Part shown: positions 1-11,509 of the stretch, piece by piece
Numbering within the stretch: the first letter of the stretch is position 1
Layout: each line of letters begins with the position of its first letter
Source of the DNA: Owenia fusiformis
Taxonomy: Eukaryota > Annelida > Polychaeta > Sabellida > Oweniidae
Assembly (NCBI GenBank): GCA_903813345.2
Contig: CAIIXF020000003.1
Coordinates: 20,600,931 to 20,664,930, forward strand
Direction: 5' to 3'
Length of the DNA: 64,000 nucleotides
The notes under the pieces: model-generated
The model's database searches: none
Seen by the model: the letters and a program-made list of their open reading frames with translations, nothing else
Told to the model about the DNA's origin: nothing
Position numbers and translations under genes: made by a program

Positions 1-509
1 GTCACAAAGCCGAATGACTCAAAACCTATTTCCTAAACATAAATCACTCACAACTCATTCAATCAATACCACCGTTTGTCGTCACTTAAATAGAACAGAA
101 CATACTCAAATATACACCACCGTAACAAACTATAGAACACCTTCTCCAAATCTGATATCAAAACAGTGTGAAGTACCTGTATTAAATAATTTTCAAACTT
201 ATTCGCTACGCTCAATCGATAGAAAATATCATTATTGAGATCAGGATATTTTGTATTGACTGTAAAAATAAAAAATCCATTTTATATTTTTGATGTACTG
301 GCCAGAACAAAATAGCAAGTTGAAAAGTGCAATATCAGTGTTGTGTCATCTAAGAAGTGCATTGTGCACCCAGTAATAACAGGCGAAATGCTTATGCAGG
401 TCAGATACTATGTGTTGTATGGTTGCCAAGGTGATGAAACTGTCAATCGGTGTCAACCTATTTAAATTAGGTCATCTAGGTGTCAAGCTGGTGAGATTCT
501 TGTATTCTT
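1..509. other. no gene recognised
   Basis: AT-rich sequence at the window edge. The small open frame at 14-238 has no recognisable domain and no splice or repeat context that would support it. I see nothing else here. Confidence 0.5.
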
Positions 510-1420
510 GTGTTCAGAATCAGTTGCAAGAAAAGCTGGAAGCGGGAGACCAAGAAGCGCATGAACTGGAGAAAATCAGGCTCGTGTTAAGGAACTGATC
601 GCATCGCAGGAAGATAAAGCTGGGACACACAAATCTGTTAGGGAAATTGCTAAGGATCTGAATGTCAGAAAATCGTCTGTTTCAAGAATGACTAAATAAC
701 TTGAGTCAAAACCATTCAAGCGGATACGGGTGTCTCGAAGAGATCAAAATGTCAGAGGAAAAAGAAAAACCAGATGCAGAAATCTAAATGATCGTTATTC
801 AGCTGTCAAGAAAATGGTATTTACTGATGAAAAATGATTTCACCCTTGAAATAGCCTAAAATCGCCAGAATGATCGTGTGTACGGTAAAAGGAAATGTGA
901 TATCGAACCCAATCGACTATATCATGAGACTTCTCGTTTTTCTAAATAACTCATGGTCCCTGCGGGAGTATCGTGGGGAGGAAAAACTGAAATCCACTTT
1001 ATTGACACTGAGAAAAAACAAAAGTCAATAGTGAAAGTTACATGAAACTTTTAGATGATAATCTGCTCCCTGATTGTCGGAGACTTTATCCTAGGACAGG
1101 ACGGGGCCCCCTCATATACCAGTCGAGTGACACAAGCCTATTTTGAGGAAGCTACTCCAATGTTTATCAAGAAAGATAAGTGGCCTCCTCCCGACTGTAA
1201 TCCAATGGATTATTCGATCTGGACTCTTTGAAGGAAAAAGTGTACCATAGACATAATGACAAGTTCAAAGAGCAGGAATTAAAGGAAAGGATTTTTTCTT
1301 CTTGGGAGGATATCAGTTTAGATAAAATTCGCAAGAGCATATCAGGATGGAAAAATGGCTGCGATTTGTAGTGGAAGAGGATGGAGGGCATATTGAACAC
1401 AGGTTAAAATAGGCAAGTTG
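510..1420 (+). pseudogene. decayed mariner/Tc1-type transposase
   Basis: Reading the three plus frames together gives an interrupted transposase. Near 540-560 there is GRPRSA. A helix-turn-helix-like stretch, EIAKDLNVRKSSVSRMTK, lies near 640-695. FTDEK, the first catalytic Asp context, is near 815-830. GAPSYTSRV, the second catalytic region, is near 1105-1130, followed by WPPPDCNPMDYSIWD near 1180-1220, where mariner proteins carry the third acidic residue. Several stops and frameshifts separate these blocks, so the gene is dead. Helix-turn-helix plus a spaced D,D,D triad is the hallmark of Tc1/mariner cut-and-paste transposases. I did not find clear terminal inverted repeats for this copy, which abuts a second mariner-like element starting at 1577. 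Confidence 0.85.
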
Positions 1421-1576
1421 CCCTGATATTGTATTTTTTGACTTGCATTTCTGTATTAAGCAATTCTCACAGAATCTATATCAGATTGCATTGACATTTT
1501 CAGTGCTTGCTGGAAACAGCCTAAAGTTGGTCCATGAGAATTTTCAAAGATTGACTCTAAAATAATCATGGTATTA

Positions 1577-2670
1577 CGAGGGGTGATCAATAAGTAATGG
1601 ACGCTTTTTTACACAGATGCTTTTTATAGACCAATCCCTTCGATTTTCTTACCAGTGATTCATCATTCAATTATCTATCAGCCCTGAAGATTTGAAGACA
1701 AAATATATAATACATGTTGATATATCCTCATTTCTGTGAAGGGGGTACGGGTACCCCGGGACCGACATTTACGTCACATATTCTGAAGATATTTAACATG
1801 CAATGCAGTTGAATGCAGGCTGAACAAAACAAACCATTATGGTCATGAATTACCCCATTTTGTTATGCCATAGTTGATTTTGAATATTTTATCATCACTT
1901 TGTGGTATTCATGCCACATTCATTCCGTAGGGCCCTCTAAATAGGTTCCATCAAGTGCTACATGTACACAATTCATCATCCTCTTAACTCAAGATTGGCA
2001 AGGCTGAATCCATTCTCTGACATGGTAGCAAGATACAGTTGCATGGGTTGTTTTATTTAATCAATGTTAATAATCCTGCGTCTCCATATGTCTCTAACCT
2101 CTCTTTCTCTATAGAAATAAGTAGTATATAGAAATAAACAAGTCACATGTGAGCAGATGTGGACAATATAGTGCATTGGCCAAGGGCTCAACTTTGAGGT
2201 CCAGGTATATTGTTTTCTGAACATTTTGGGATCTATGGGCAGGTGCATTGACCATATGGAGTAGGGTGTTCCCTTCTATCACAACCCCTTTCTTCCACAA
2301 TGCTTTCTCAAATTGACCTGCAAACCCCTTCCATACAACACTCTGACATTACAATACTTTTTGTTTATGTGTTACCAGTCAGCAAAAAAATTCAACCAAT
2401 ACAACACTTGTTGCATATAAAAAGTTCAAATCTAACTCAAATTTACCAAACTGGCTAAAAACTGAATATGTGACGTAAATGTCGGTCCCGGGGTACCTGT
2501 ACCTCCTTCACGGAAATAAGGATATATCAACATGTATTACATATTTTGTCTTCAAATCTTCAGAATTGATAGATAATTGAATGATGCTTCACTGGTAGGA
2601 AAATCAAAGGGATTGGTCAATAAAAAGTATCTGTGTAAAAAAGCGTCCATTACTTATTGATCACCCCTCG
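1577..2670 (-). mobile_element. mariner-like element with long terminal inverted repeats
   Basis: The first roughly 210 bases (starting CGAGGGGTGATCAATAAG) return as reverse complement at the end (finishing in ...CCCCTCG), and both sides are flanked by TA (1575-1576 and 2671-2672), the duplication mariner elements make. On the minus strand around 2050-2320 a transposase remnant is readable: VIEGNTLLHMVNAPAHRS, where intact mariners read MDNAPAHR, then a degenerate match to the usual downstream P-x-SPDL-x-PCD block (CPHLLTCDLF). The Asp of the DNAPAH motif is replaced by Val, so even the remnant lacks a catalytic residue. The arms differ at a modest number of positions, indicating an old insertion. 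Confidence 0.8.
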
Positions 2671-3735
2671 TACAAGTAAAAAGGTGTGACGTTTTTTGAA
2701 ACACCCAATATACGATGGGTTGTAATTAGTAGTAGTGAGTGCGTATTTTGCCCTATGTTTGAAGTCTCTTTTGCCACTATCTGCATCACCAACAAGAGTT
2801 AATGATGACAATATCAGTACCCCACACAGGTTTTTTCGAACATTTCGATGTAGAGAAATATCTGACAAAAATTTGTGTTGGGTACTAAGTTTTATGAATT
2901 TATGTCCTCAGTATAGTTATTTATGATGCATATATCAACATCTCATTAGCAAATCTTCTGCAATTAAAGTCACACTTATTTATAATAGATTTAGGGTTGA
3001 AACGTGGAGCTCTGGTTGGTTTCACTTCTGGTCATCTCAGACGCATTGATAATTGTGCCATGTTTCACTGGTACTCACCTGGTAACGCTGACGATACGTC
3101 AGCGTAACAAGATGGAAGAACTTCCGGGATTCGTTTTCGGTAAGATATTTTTATTTCTCGATTTTACACCACTTGTCAGTCAAGTTGTGAACAATAATTT
3201 GGCTCAAAGTTGAGGAAGATAGTCTAGTTTGAGAATATGCAGGTGGTTCTATGTTTGGTATATTAACGAAGACGCAATTCACTCATTTAGTCCCTCGCTT
3301 TTGTTACGCTGACGTAAGATCATTATTACGCTGACGAATGTGTGACTTGGAGCTGTTGTAACGTTGACGAACCATATTAACATTAGCGTATATTGGGCAA
3401 CAATCATGAATACATAGTTCAACTATTTCAGAGAGTCCTGAAAGTTCTAAAATCACGAGGGTGATGCACTGAGCGTTCAGAGAGAGGTACTCGACGAGAA
3501 ATGAGGATCCTATATTCACAGATCCCATCATTTTGGTGTGAAATGCAGTAAGGTTAAGATTTGGCAAGATGAGGGACATCGGATACAAATTGATTCGAAC
3601 TTTAAGTTGTACTCAAATCATTTTACTCGGTTTAGTTATGCCATCTAATTCTTTATGATAGTGAACCATCAACAATTCCAAAAGTTCATTTTAACATGAT
3701 ATTGGTGATATAAAGTCAGCACATGTCTGTTTTTG
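2671..3735. other. intergenic, no gene recognised
   Basis: No exon with splice borders and no domain was recognised. The only structure is a set of CGCTGACG words, described at 3085-3105. Confidence 0.4.
3085..3105. repeat. short perfect palindrome built on CGTCA
   Basis: ACGCTGACG, then ATA, then CGTCAGCGT forms a 9-bp perfect stem. Related words (TTACGCTGACG near 3303 and 3326, TAACGTTGACG near 3359) recur over the next 270 bases. CGTCA is the half-site bound by CREB/ATF-type factors, but a remnant of a repeat terminus is equally possible. Confidence 0.5.
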
Positions 3736-4082
3736 ATATCATAGCATAGCACAGCACAGCACAGGATAGCATAGCAGCAAAGCATAGCATAGCATTATAC
3801 TGCACTGAATAGCATAGCATAGCATAGCATTGAATTGCATTGCATTGTATTGTATTGTATTCCACTGCATTGTATTGTATTTCACTGCATTGTATTTTAT
3901 TGAATTATATTGCGCTACATTGTAGTGTATTGCACTGCATTGTAATGTACTGCAGTGCACTACATTATATTGCACTGCATTGTATTGTATTGCACTATAT
4001 TGTCTTGCATTGTATTGCATTACACTGCATTGTATTGTATTGCACTGCACCACATTTTATTGCACTGCATTGTATTGCACAT
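3736..4082. repeat. microsatellite-like tandem repeat (TTGTATTGCACTGCA type)
   Basis: About 340 bases of degenerate tandem repeat with basic units GCATTGTATT and GCACTGCATT. It begins with an (AGCATAGCAC)n stretch. Open frames here on both strands are produced by the repeat and are not genes. Confidence 0.9.
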
Positions 4083-4099
4083 TATTTTAATTACTTGAA

Positions 4100-4456
4100 G
4101 TACTGGAAAGTAACATTTTGGTAAAAATTGCTATACCTGCACATGTTATTTTATGGTACAAAATTAAGTATGAAAGCATGTACGTATTTCCTTGCTCTTT
4201 TCAGAAAAGTATCATTACACTGTCTACTTGTAGTAAACCTATCAATGGTAGCTCCTGTGTTGTCAGGAAACTTTGAAAGAAAATTTGGAAAAATTGAAAG
4301 TGTGAAATATCAGAATTTCCTGGAGTTCCCATTGAACTCCTACCAGATATTTTAAAAGAAGACAATGTAATGATACTTTCCGGAAAAAGCAAGGAAATTG
4401 ACACATGCCTTCATACTTTGTATAGCAATTTTTTTTATCAAAATGTTATTTTCCAG
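4100..4456. repeat. inverted-repeat element (MITE or foldback remnant)
   Basis: CTGGAAAGTAACATTTTG near 4102 is matched in reverse complement by the sequence ending near 4456. The arms continue inward for about 110 bases with indels, sharing for example GTATCATTACACTGTCT on the left with a one-mismatch copy on the right. It contains no coding capacity I can support and immediately follows the microsatellite. Confidence 0.65.
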
Positions 4457-4476
4457 CTGTACCTTAAAACTATTTT

Positions 4477-4587
4477 GTAAATTGTACTCAGATGACTAAA
4501 ATAGCAACATGGCAATGTATAATTCCTAAACGGAGTGTCAAATACGTTTTCAAGTGAAACCGTTTTATGTCATCTGAGTACATTTTG
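4477..4587. repeat. short inverted repeat (hairpin MITE)
   Basis: TGTACTCAGATGAC near 4483 is matched by GTCATCTGAGTACA near 4570. The arms extend a few bases further with mismatches, enclosing about 70 bases. Confidence 0.6.
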
Positions 4588-5119
4588 ATTTTTAAATGAG
4601 CACAACAAAATGTCAAGTTTTAAAAGTTTATTCAAAATATAATAAACTGTTCTTGATACATTAAAATCGACTGACTAATAATTATGAGCCACTAATGCTT
4701 TTTATTGGTAGGGATTTCAACTACCAATACCGATACTAACATAGTTGACACTCTGTTTAGGTAAAACTAGAATATTGAGACTAAACTAATAATACTCATG
4801 GATATTCAACATATGGAAGCACGACGTTACTCCATTCGTGTGTTAAATAACCCATGTAAGTGAGTCGAGGTGTGTGCTACACATGGATTGCTAAGTGATG
4901 CAAACCAATAGCTTTTACACTCACAAAAGAACACATGGGAAAAAGAATAAACCCGTATGATCACAAAGCACAATGGGTAACATTTGAACAGTATAAATAT
5001 GACGAACTAATGAACATCACATTACCTGTAAATGGACTATATTGTGTCATTTTATCGGATCGGTATTGGAAGTAAAAACCTATTGCCAAATATAATTAAC
5101 CAGAATTAATTTTAATTAA
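4588..5119. other. 3' flank of gene A
   Basis: No coding exon is seen. A minus-strand AATAAA (plus-strand TTTATT at 4701-4706), about 415 bases after the stop of gene A, is a candidate polyadenylation signal. Confidence 0.35.
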
Positions 5120-8100
5120 TTAAATTGCTCCTGCAAGGGCAAGCTCATCTAACTGTTCGCAAATGATAGATGCTTCGTCATAAGCAGCGAGTGCATTGAC
5201 TTGTTCATCAGTCCAGCAGTCACGACATACTGAAAACTAAATATTCAAATTACGTCAAAGCAAAGTTAATTTCTTTACGAGGAAGCAAAGTCTAGAGTGT
5301 AAATTGTTGGAAGCCGTCATTTCAAAAAGCGTGGCATTATATCTTGCAATCCAAATTTGAAATAAATCTGATCAAATATAGAAATCATTGAATTTCAAAG
5401 ATGCAGGGATGTCCAAATTGATTAAAATCGAAAAGAGAGTCCAATTTTCCATTCTCTGACAGATACACTATCAAATCAAACTTTCAGAGAGTAGGCATTA
5501 CTGAATTGTGAAAGCAAAATATTGTTGATTACGACGTTTTTCGAAACTTCTTTTCAACTCGTCTCTAGTTGCCCCTTAAAGCAGATATGAAATGGTATTT
5601 TTAACCTACAGGAATCAATATAATTTTTTGATAAATGTATTTGGACATGTTTTCTCATCAGTAGTGCGAAAACTATTTCACTCTAACGATCGTTATAGCT
5701 GCTTAATAAGCAATATTCGAATTGGTTGTGACGTTATTGGCCCCCACGTGATCTCTCACTGGTCCCCACGTGGCCCATAACGTCATAATGCCTAAATGTT
5801 TTGTTTTGGTTTACACTACAATCCTATGGTTGCCGTGACGTTGTGATTACTAAGGAACCAACAATCCAAAGCTATATTTTGTATATGACGTTACTTATCA
5901 CGTGGGGGCCAATTTGATTGATCAGTTAGTTTTGTTTCGTTATTTATGACCGTTAGCAGTTATCTATCATTTATTTTATAATGGCTATCGCAAGAACTCT
6001 ACGTTGGGGTTACAATGGAGAAAACCGCATTTTTGTAGCTGCAAGTTGAGAAAAGCTATTTCAGTTGTCCTTTAAATGCATCATACAAAAATGATGATAT
6101 TTTGCATTTCCTAATTTATCGATAGAGGTTAATATAACGATATAGGTTCTATGAAATCTTGATGTATGCTTTTTATTTATTATACTGTGTTGTGTATATC
6201 TATGGTTTAAGCTGCTGAATGTTCTAGGATAACTTTAACTTCCTCACAGAGGTGTGTCAGTTTTTTGAAACCCTGCGCGATACTTAAGTTTCTAAATCGC
6301 ACTTACGTTTACAATACAGCCTTGGAAATTGGTATTTTCACCACCATCATCGCCTTTGTCGCCATCCTGACCAATAGTAAGTGCGCAATCTGTGGTCAAC
6401 AGATCTCCTGAAAAAAGTACGATGGATTTATTGTAAGTATTAGTGAATTAGGCAATACCAATGCTTATATTTTACGTGTAAATCATCTCAATGTTTGAAT
6501 TGGAAAGCTGAAACTTAAACAAACCTCCAAGAATTCTTGTATCGGCCAATTCGCCATCATAGAATACATCAAGGGTTGGACCACAGTATCTCAATGTCAC
6601 ATCTGTGAGAGTACCAGGTGTGAGTCGTTTACCCGCTGGTTCCTAAATACACCCACTTCAAATGATCAAACTTGTAAAAAATTGTCAATGAATGTCACTA
6701 AAAATTGTCACTGAATGATCGACATATGGCGTCATTGGTTAATGAAAACAAAGAATAATATGCTGTATACTATACTAGATTAAATACAATCACGAAATAT
6801 AAATTCGCTTGATATGTCAATTATCAATACTCACCAAGATATCCTCTTCGTACACTCCGAACTCAGTTTCAAAACGAACGTTTAATGACTCCCCTAGCAC
6901 GTTCACTTTGATTGAGCCTTCTTCATCACAGCAGCCATTACTTATAATGCCGTGCGTTTTTCTTGTATCATAAGCTGGGTCGACATAAAAACTGAAGCTT
7001 ATCGAAAATGTTGGTCCATAGTAAAGTTTGATAAAGTTGCTAATACGAATGTAATCATCAACACCATCGAAGCAACCTTTGAATATATCAAGATCACCTG
7101 GTCCCTTAACACCAGCATCACTTATACTGACGCCTCTCACTTCAGTGTATGTATCATGGATGATATCCTGTACTCTGTTGTTCACGAATGGCAGGCAGAG
7201 AATGCAGTCGCATTCACTTGGAGCTGTGAGAAAACGAAATCGTGAAAAATCAGAAAGTGTATCATATATTATGAATTCAACAGATTGTCGCTGTGAATTT
7301 ATATAAAAAACTGTTATTTTATGTTATACCACGTTTGGATTTAATTCTAGCAGTAAACCCATTGTTCGTTTGGAGAAACTCTAAAATAATATTATTTAAC
7401 AAGGTAAGCCTGTTCTACCATTTTTCCATCCTTAGGGACGGTAACTGCTACCTGCATTGGCTTGTCAGCCGTCCAAAGTATTAAGCGCTTTTTGAGCAAT
7501 CATTTTTTATGTCCATTGAGAAAACGATGGCGGTATTAAGGAAAACAAAGCAGAACATATAAAAAATGAATATACTTTACCTAATGTGCCTACACAACCA
7601 CACTCTTCAAGATCAAATACTCGATCAATTCCGCAACACACTAATTCGTCCATGTTGTCATCAACGAAGAAACATTGTGGATCGGATTCAATCCATGAGT
7701 ATAACTTGTTATTTCTATAACATTGACCTGTAAAGAATCATAATATATCTAATAGAATCATGATATGATGACGTATTTATTTTATTGCCTAAGACGATTG
7801 ACATTGCATCAAATGCATGTAATATTTTATATAATTTCCATACACTAAATACATCAATGACATCTATGGTTATTGAATGGAATGAACGATATTGATTATG
7901 ATAACAAAAACTCACCCGACTCATTATACATCTGTGTAGTGAATGGTGGTGTTGGAGATGGCGGCGCTAAAAAAGTGTATAACATTTAATGCATAATTAC
8001 TTATTTAAATATGTACCGGTATTTAAAATTGTATAGTCTTTGATTTATTGACATGAGGAATGAATTTTGCCAAACACGGAGATATCTATAATTCAAATAT

Positions 8101-9164
8101 ATAAAACTAATTATAAAACTAAAGTAATACGAATATAACATCATATTGCTTAGTGTGGTACATAGTATTTAATAATTAAACGCAGTTTTCAGTTTATGTT
8201 GAGACATATAATGATAACATATGAATTGAATAATAAAATAATCATGATCAAAAGTGGCAAATGTTGACGTACTATGACATTCCTCAGTGCAACCCTCAAC
8301 ATCCTTGGCGTTGTTACACGCTCCATTCTTACTATCCCATACTAGAGGGTACATGCATGTTTGCTTGTAGCCAATATATTGGCCTGGACCAAATCTGAGG
8401 AAATGGATAAAAGAAGTGTATTATCTTTAGTTTCACATTAGTTACTTTTTTCAAACAAAACTGATTCAATAAAATAAGCAATTGTATATCTTAATATAAT
8501 ATACTGCATTCTTATTCATTCTTAAAACTATATGCATATTTAACTGCTCTGTTGACTTTTAAGTTATTCTGTTTTACTTTTTATGAAAATTTCTTATAAT
8601 TTATTCACATGCATTTAAATTTTTCAAGAGCTGTTTGAAGAAAATGAAATACTGTTAAAATATACAATTGATAATACCTGCTCTGTGTTAACTGACAGAC
8701 AATAAACTGACAGCAGTCCCCATCATTATCTGCGAAATATCCTCCATTTAGGCCTTCGCATTTCTCACTACAGAATTCTAAGTGAAACGAGAAAAAAAAA
8801 TTACGTCATGTACAGTTTATGCCTTGTAACGATGACTTGTAAGTCAAAACATAGCCATGCCATTAATATTGTAACAATAATGAAACTATTCCTCATTAAA
8901 CTATAGATCATACATCTTATCATGCCCTCTGTTTATTCAAACTTATCCCTTTGACCATTTCAAATGGTGAGATGGCGTCTAATAAGTCAAATTGGTATTC
9001 CTCAAATACTGTGTATTGTGCCACTTATGTATTAACGGTCAAGAATTATAGTATGCAACACAATTCAAGGTTTCTTATTATAATGCATGAACATATTGTT
9101 ACATAAAGTAGAGTAAAAAACATATATTTACCTGACAAATCGGCCTCTATGGCATCAAGTTTAG
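5120..9164 (-). CDS. gene A: chitin-binding/laminin-G matrix protein (Pif-like), N-terminus not found
   Basis: Exons in transcript order: 9132-9164, 8678-8777, 8273-8394, 7916-7966, 7581-7727, 6835-7223, 6525-6642, 6307-6407, 5120-5236 (stop TAA). All have AG/GT borders, phases agree throughout, and the sum is 391 codons plus stop. Exons 2-3 encode a peritrophin-type chitin-binding module (FCSEKCEG, DCCQFIVCQ, TCMYPLVWD, GCTEECH). Exon 4 is a Thr/Pro linker. Exon 5 is a second Cys-rich module (DPQCFFVDD, VFDLEECGCVG). Exons 6-8 are a laminin-G/concanavalin-like module (CDCILCLPF, DDYIRISNFIKLYYGP, SNGCCDEEGSI, VTLRYCGPTLDVFYDGE). Exon 9 gives FSVCRDCWTDEQ and an acidic tail. The architecture recalls Pif/BMSP shell-matrix proteins but without a visible VWA domain. 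The role (extracellular, chitin-associated matrix) is inferred. The first coding exon and signal peptide are missing from this model. Confidence 0.82.
5736..5913. repeat. inverted repeat with CACGTG core, intron 8 of gene A
   Basis: ATTGGCCCCCACGTGAT at 5736-5752 is repeated in reverse complement at 5897-5913, with the self-complementary CCCCACGTGG in between and TGACGTTA words outside each arm. It is probably the core of a MITE. The wider flanks also show weak inverted similarity. Confidence 0.6.
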
Positions 9165-11439
9165 CTAAAACAAACAAAAACATCCATTTAGATTTGACGT
9201 TAATAATCATTTACAAGGTGGCGATTGTTATGTTATTTATGAATGTTTACCAGACTGTATTATTGATATTTCTGTATCACCTATAATATTTATGATGAAG
9301 ACATTTTAGTTATAATTTCAAGTTGTTTTAAATTAAGCTGAACTCATTTTTAACATGTTAACATTTACATGTACTATAAAAATATGTTGTCTATGACGTG
9401 TTGTTATCACTTGTAATAACTAATAACATGATTGGCGGTCTTGTTATAATGTTTGTTTACCCATATATCAGTAGCAATTTTGACATCCACACATAAAATG
9501 AGCCAACAACAATATATATAATCAGAACTTAACAAATTATACAATATGTTAATTCTTACCTTTTAATCTATAAAATTCTTATTCATGTATACTTTTTAAT
9601 CACAATATTTTGCATTATTACGCATTACTTATCTTTCAACCACAAAACAATGTAAATGCTTATAGTTTTTCCTGACATCCATTTATATCAACTGATGTCA
9701 ACTGTTACAATGGTATGTGTTGACGTCCAAAGGCAGAATCTATAATACCATATATTATTCAATTATTTCATGTCAAAAGATAGAGTTCAATTGACTGTCA
9801 CATTATCATGAAATACAGCCTTTCTAGCTCTATGGTACAATATCATTAAAAACCATTGGACACGTTGCATAGCTCTTATCGTGTAACTTTTATTGGATTG
9901 TTACTGTTATGTAATACAAATGTATTAATGGGGGGGGAGAGGCATGTGAGAGGATAAAAGTAAACATTTAAACTAACTATGTTATATGAATTTAGAAATT
10001 TAGTTTATTAATGATTTCGAAGTCTGGATCTAAAATATATGACGTGTGAATGTACCGAAAGTTCCATGAAAATCTTTACTATACAATACTCTGACTTTTT
10101 CAACATGAGACCCAATTAACTCCGCCTCTTTTACCATATATGGAGGAGGAGGGAACAGCATATCAAATAGCCTCTTAAGGTTAACCCTTTAATTCCCATG
10201 GATAACTGAACTATGTAATAGTACCATGGTAATAGTATTCTGATAAATATCTTTCAAGTGCAGTATCATTTATCTTAACATCCCCAGACCATTAGATATT
10301 TATGAATAATGTTGACTCCGGGCAATGCAGACAAACAACAATGAATTACATCATAAACCAATGACTGAGGTGACAATGTCATTCAAAGAGCCTGTAGTTC
10401 AATATAGTTTTAATTGTAAATATCCAATATACCGGATCAAAGTAGCACCTATGGATAAAAAATGGAATACATTTATTTTTGGTAAATCTAGAGTGGGTGA
10501 GTATTGAATTTATATTTTTCTTATGATTGCTAAACATTCTGTTATCTAAAAAAATGTAATCATTTCGTATAAATCACTGGATTAGTGACTGACAAATGAA
10601 TTATATTATATTATATATTATATTAACTATATTCTATAGATGTTTGCTGTTTGTGCTTTCCTTCCGATTGCACATGTTGATAATAGTTATTTTAAATGAA
10701 TCATATCTTACCTTACCTAGGTTTATAACAAGACTAACTAAATTTTAACAAGCAAGTTCATAAGAAAATAAGAAAACAACAAGACAAAAGAGACTATACA
10801 TCTGCAGGTCTAGAAAACAGCAAACAGTTTCTGAAAAATAAAATGAATATTTTAAATAGAAGCGTCTGGATTAGTCACTAGAACACAACAAATAGTATCT
10901 GAATTGATTATTTATTTGTGATTTAACATGAGAAATGTCAGCTTTATTTCAGAATTATAAATTGATTACGTACATATTTAGCCTCAAAAATTCTAGTAAA
11001 CGACATGCTTATATAGGGCTACATGTTAAATTGTATCTATATCAAAACTGTACCCACTTCTCTACAAACCTTTGTATAAGCCTGAGTTCCAAAATAAGCT
11101 GATTTCATTTTTTTCAGCCATCAAAACATTTTTTCGTGTTGCGAGTTTTGCATAGACAGGTATTAACAAGCAGTCCCAAAGTTGAATTCGTTTAACAAAT
11201 GGGAGTGTAACATGGCAATTTGGGCATTTGTGTTTACAAATTATATTAACATATGTACATATATGAAAAGATACATTTATTTTATGATATACGTATATCA
11301 CATAACGGAACATTTGTCAACTATATTGTCATATATGATACAAAAACATTATTTTCGTGCACTGTATATTCTAAAATTATCTTAGATATCAGCTGAAGAT
11401 AATATACACTCACCCTTAATTATTTAAAGTTATATTTAC
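9165..11439. other. 5' flank of gene A, no gene recognised
   Basis: AT-rich sequence. A 60-codon plus-strand open frame (10325-10507) runs into a good donor-like GTGAGT at 10498, but the protein has no recognisable feature and no partner exon was found. No signal-peptide exon for gene A could be identified here. Confidence 0.35.
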
Positions 11440-11509
11440 CTCTCCACATATTAGGCGCATGTATTTCAGGATAACGAATTTTAATTTGTCCAGGCTCATT
11501 CATATTTAC
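11440..11509 (-). other. possible 5' coding exon of gene A
   Basis: On the minus strand a 70-base open segment lies between an AG (…TTGTAG) and a GTAAAT donor. An ATG at 11503 would give MNEPGQIKIRYPEIHAPNMW and ends in phase 1, the phase that the first confirmed exon of gene A (9132-9164) needs. Against it: no signal peptide, a weak acceptor, a 2.3-kb gap, and a one-in-three chance of phase agreement. No counterpart was found upstream of gene B. Confidence 0.25.

Noticed and set aside
3739-4124. Two opposed open frames of about 100 codons
   Set aside because: They lie entirely within the TTGTATTGCACTGCA microsatellite and encode only periodic Cys/His/Ile strings.
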